A stretch of DNA of 64,000 bases, taken from assembly GCF_902459465.1 (NCBI RefSeq), contig NC_047062.1:25971866-26035865 (forward strand). The letters are read 5' to 3'. This DNA comes from Asterias rubens (taxonomy: Eukaryota > Echinodermata > Asteroidea > Forcipulatida > Asteriidae). The notes under the pieces are model-generated. The model saw nothing but the letters and a program-made list of their open reading frames with translations. It did not search any database and had not been told where the DNA came from. This document shows, one piece after another, positions 63,806 through 64,000 of the stretch; position 1 is the stretch's first letter; every line of letters begins with the position of its first letter. The position numbers and the translations under genes are program-made.

Positions 63806-64000
63806 CTGTGTATAAAAACAAACGTCACTGATGAATGCTATTCTTTAGCAGAACTTAGAATCAATCCCTTATCCATTCCAATAAATTGTTATTTTCAAAG
63901 TTGATCATCACTTCCTACAAATGGTATATTTCGATTATTTCGTCGCAAACATATAGGGGTTATAATTAATGAAACACTTCCCTGAGGCCACTTCCATTAT

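Overview
The window is animal genomic DNA, intron-rich, AT-rich and packed with short interspersed repeats. An echinoderm is the best fit, probably a sea star. That is an inference from three things: the deuterostome gene content, an expanded SRCR/discoidin gene family, and a dense TTAA-flanked MITE whose sequence I associate with asteroid genomes. No species can be named from the sequence alone.

Left third (1-31.6 kb): three conserved single-copy genes in the order ALKBH1(-), SLIRP(+), SNW1(-). I rebuilt all three exon by exon with consistent splice phases. ALKBH1 (5 exons, 573 aa) and SLIRP (4 exons, 115 aa) are divergent and share a promoter interval of about 310 bp. SLIRP and SNW1 (15 exons, 535 aa) converge. 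Human 14q24.3 has the same order and orientations, so this is ancient microsynteny. ALKBH1 carries an unusual extra segment of about 180 residues inside its dioxygenase domain. SNW1 introns are full of MITEs, SINEs, LINE fragments and one Helitron.

Middle (31.6-39 kb): no confident gene. It holds TTAA MITEs, a 5'-truncated LINE with reverse-transcriptase motifs, a tRNA-like element with 12-bp target duplications, a large fold-back element and a lipocalin-like exon remnant.

Right (39-64 kb, minus strand): a cluster of secreted adhesion/scavenger-type genes. One gene (39.2-51.8 kb) encodes a signal peptide, two F5/8C (discoidin) domains and two SRCR domains. The second F5/8C unit came from a recent tandem duplication (41.3-45.8 versus 45.8-51.5 kb) that kept the reading frame because every module is phase 1-1. 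A paralogue (60.6-63.8 kb) runs off the right edge, with two SRCR exons and two of three F5/8C exons visible. Between them lie a decayed F5/8C exon, an array of 18-bp palindromes, TTAA elements, a second Helitron-like element with a purine-rich interior, and a 61-bp minisatellite. Terminal 3' exons of both genes were not found.

The left genes are housekeeping: tRNA/nucleic-acid demethylation, mitochondrial mRNA binding and splicing/transcription. The right cluster looks like lineage-specific recognition proteins, probably immune or adhesive, growing by exon-unit duplication among mobile elements.
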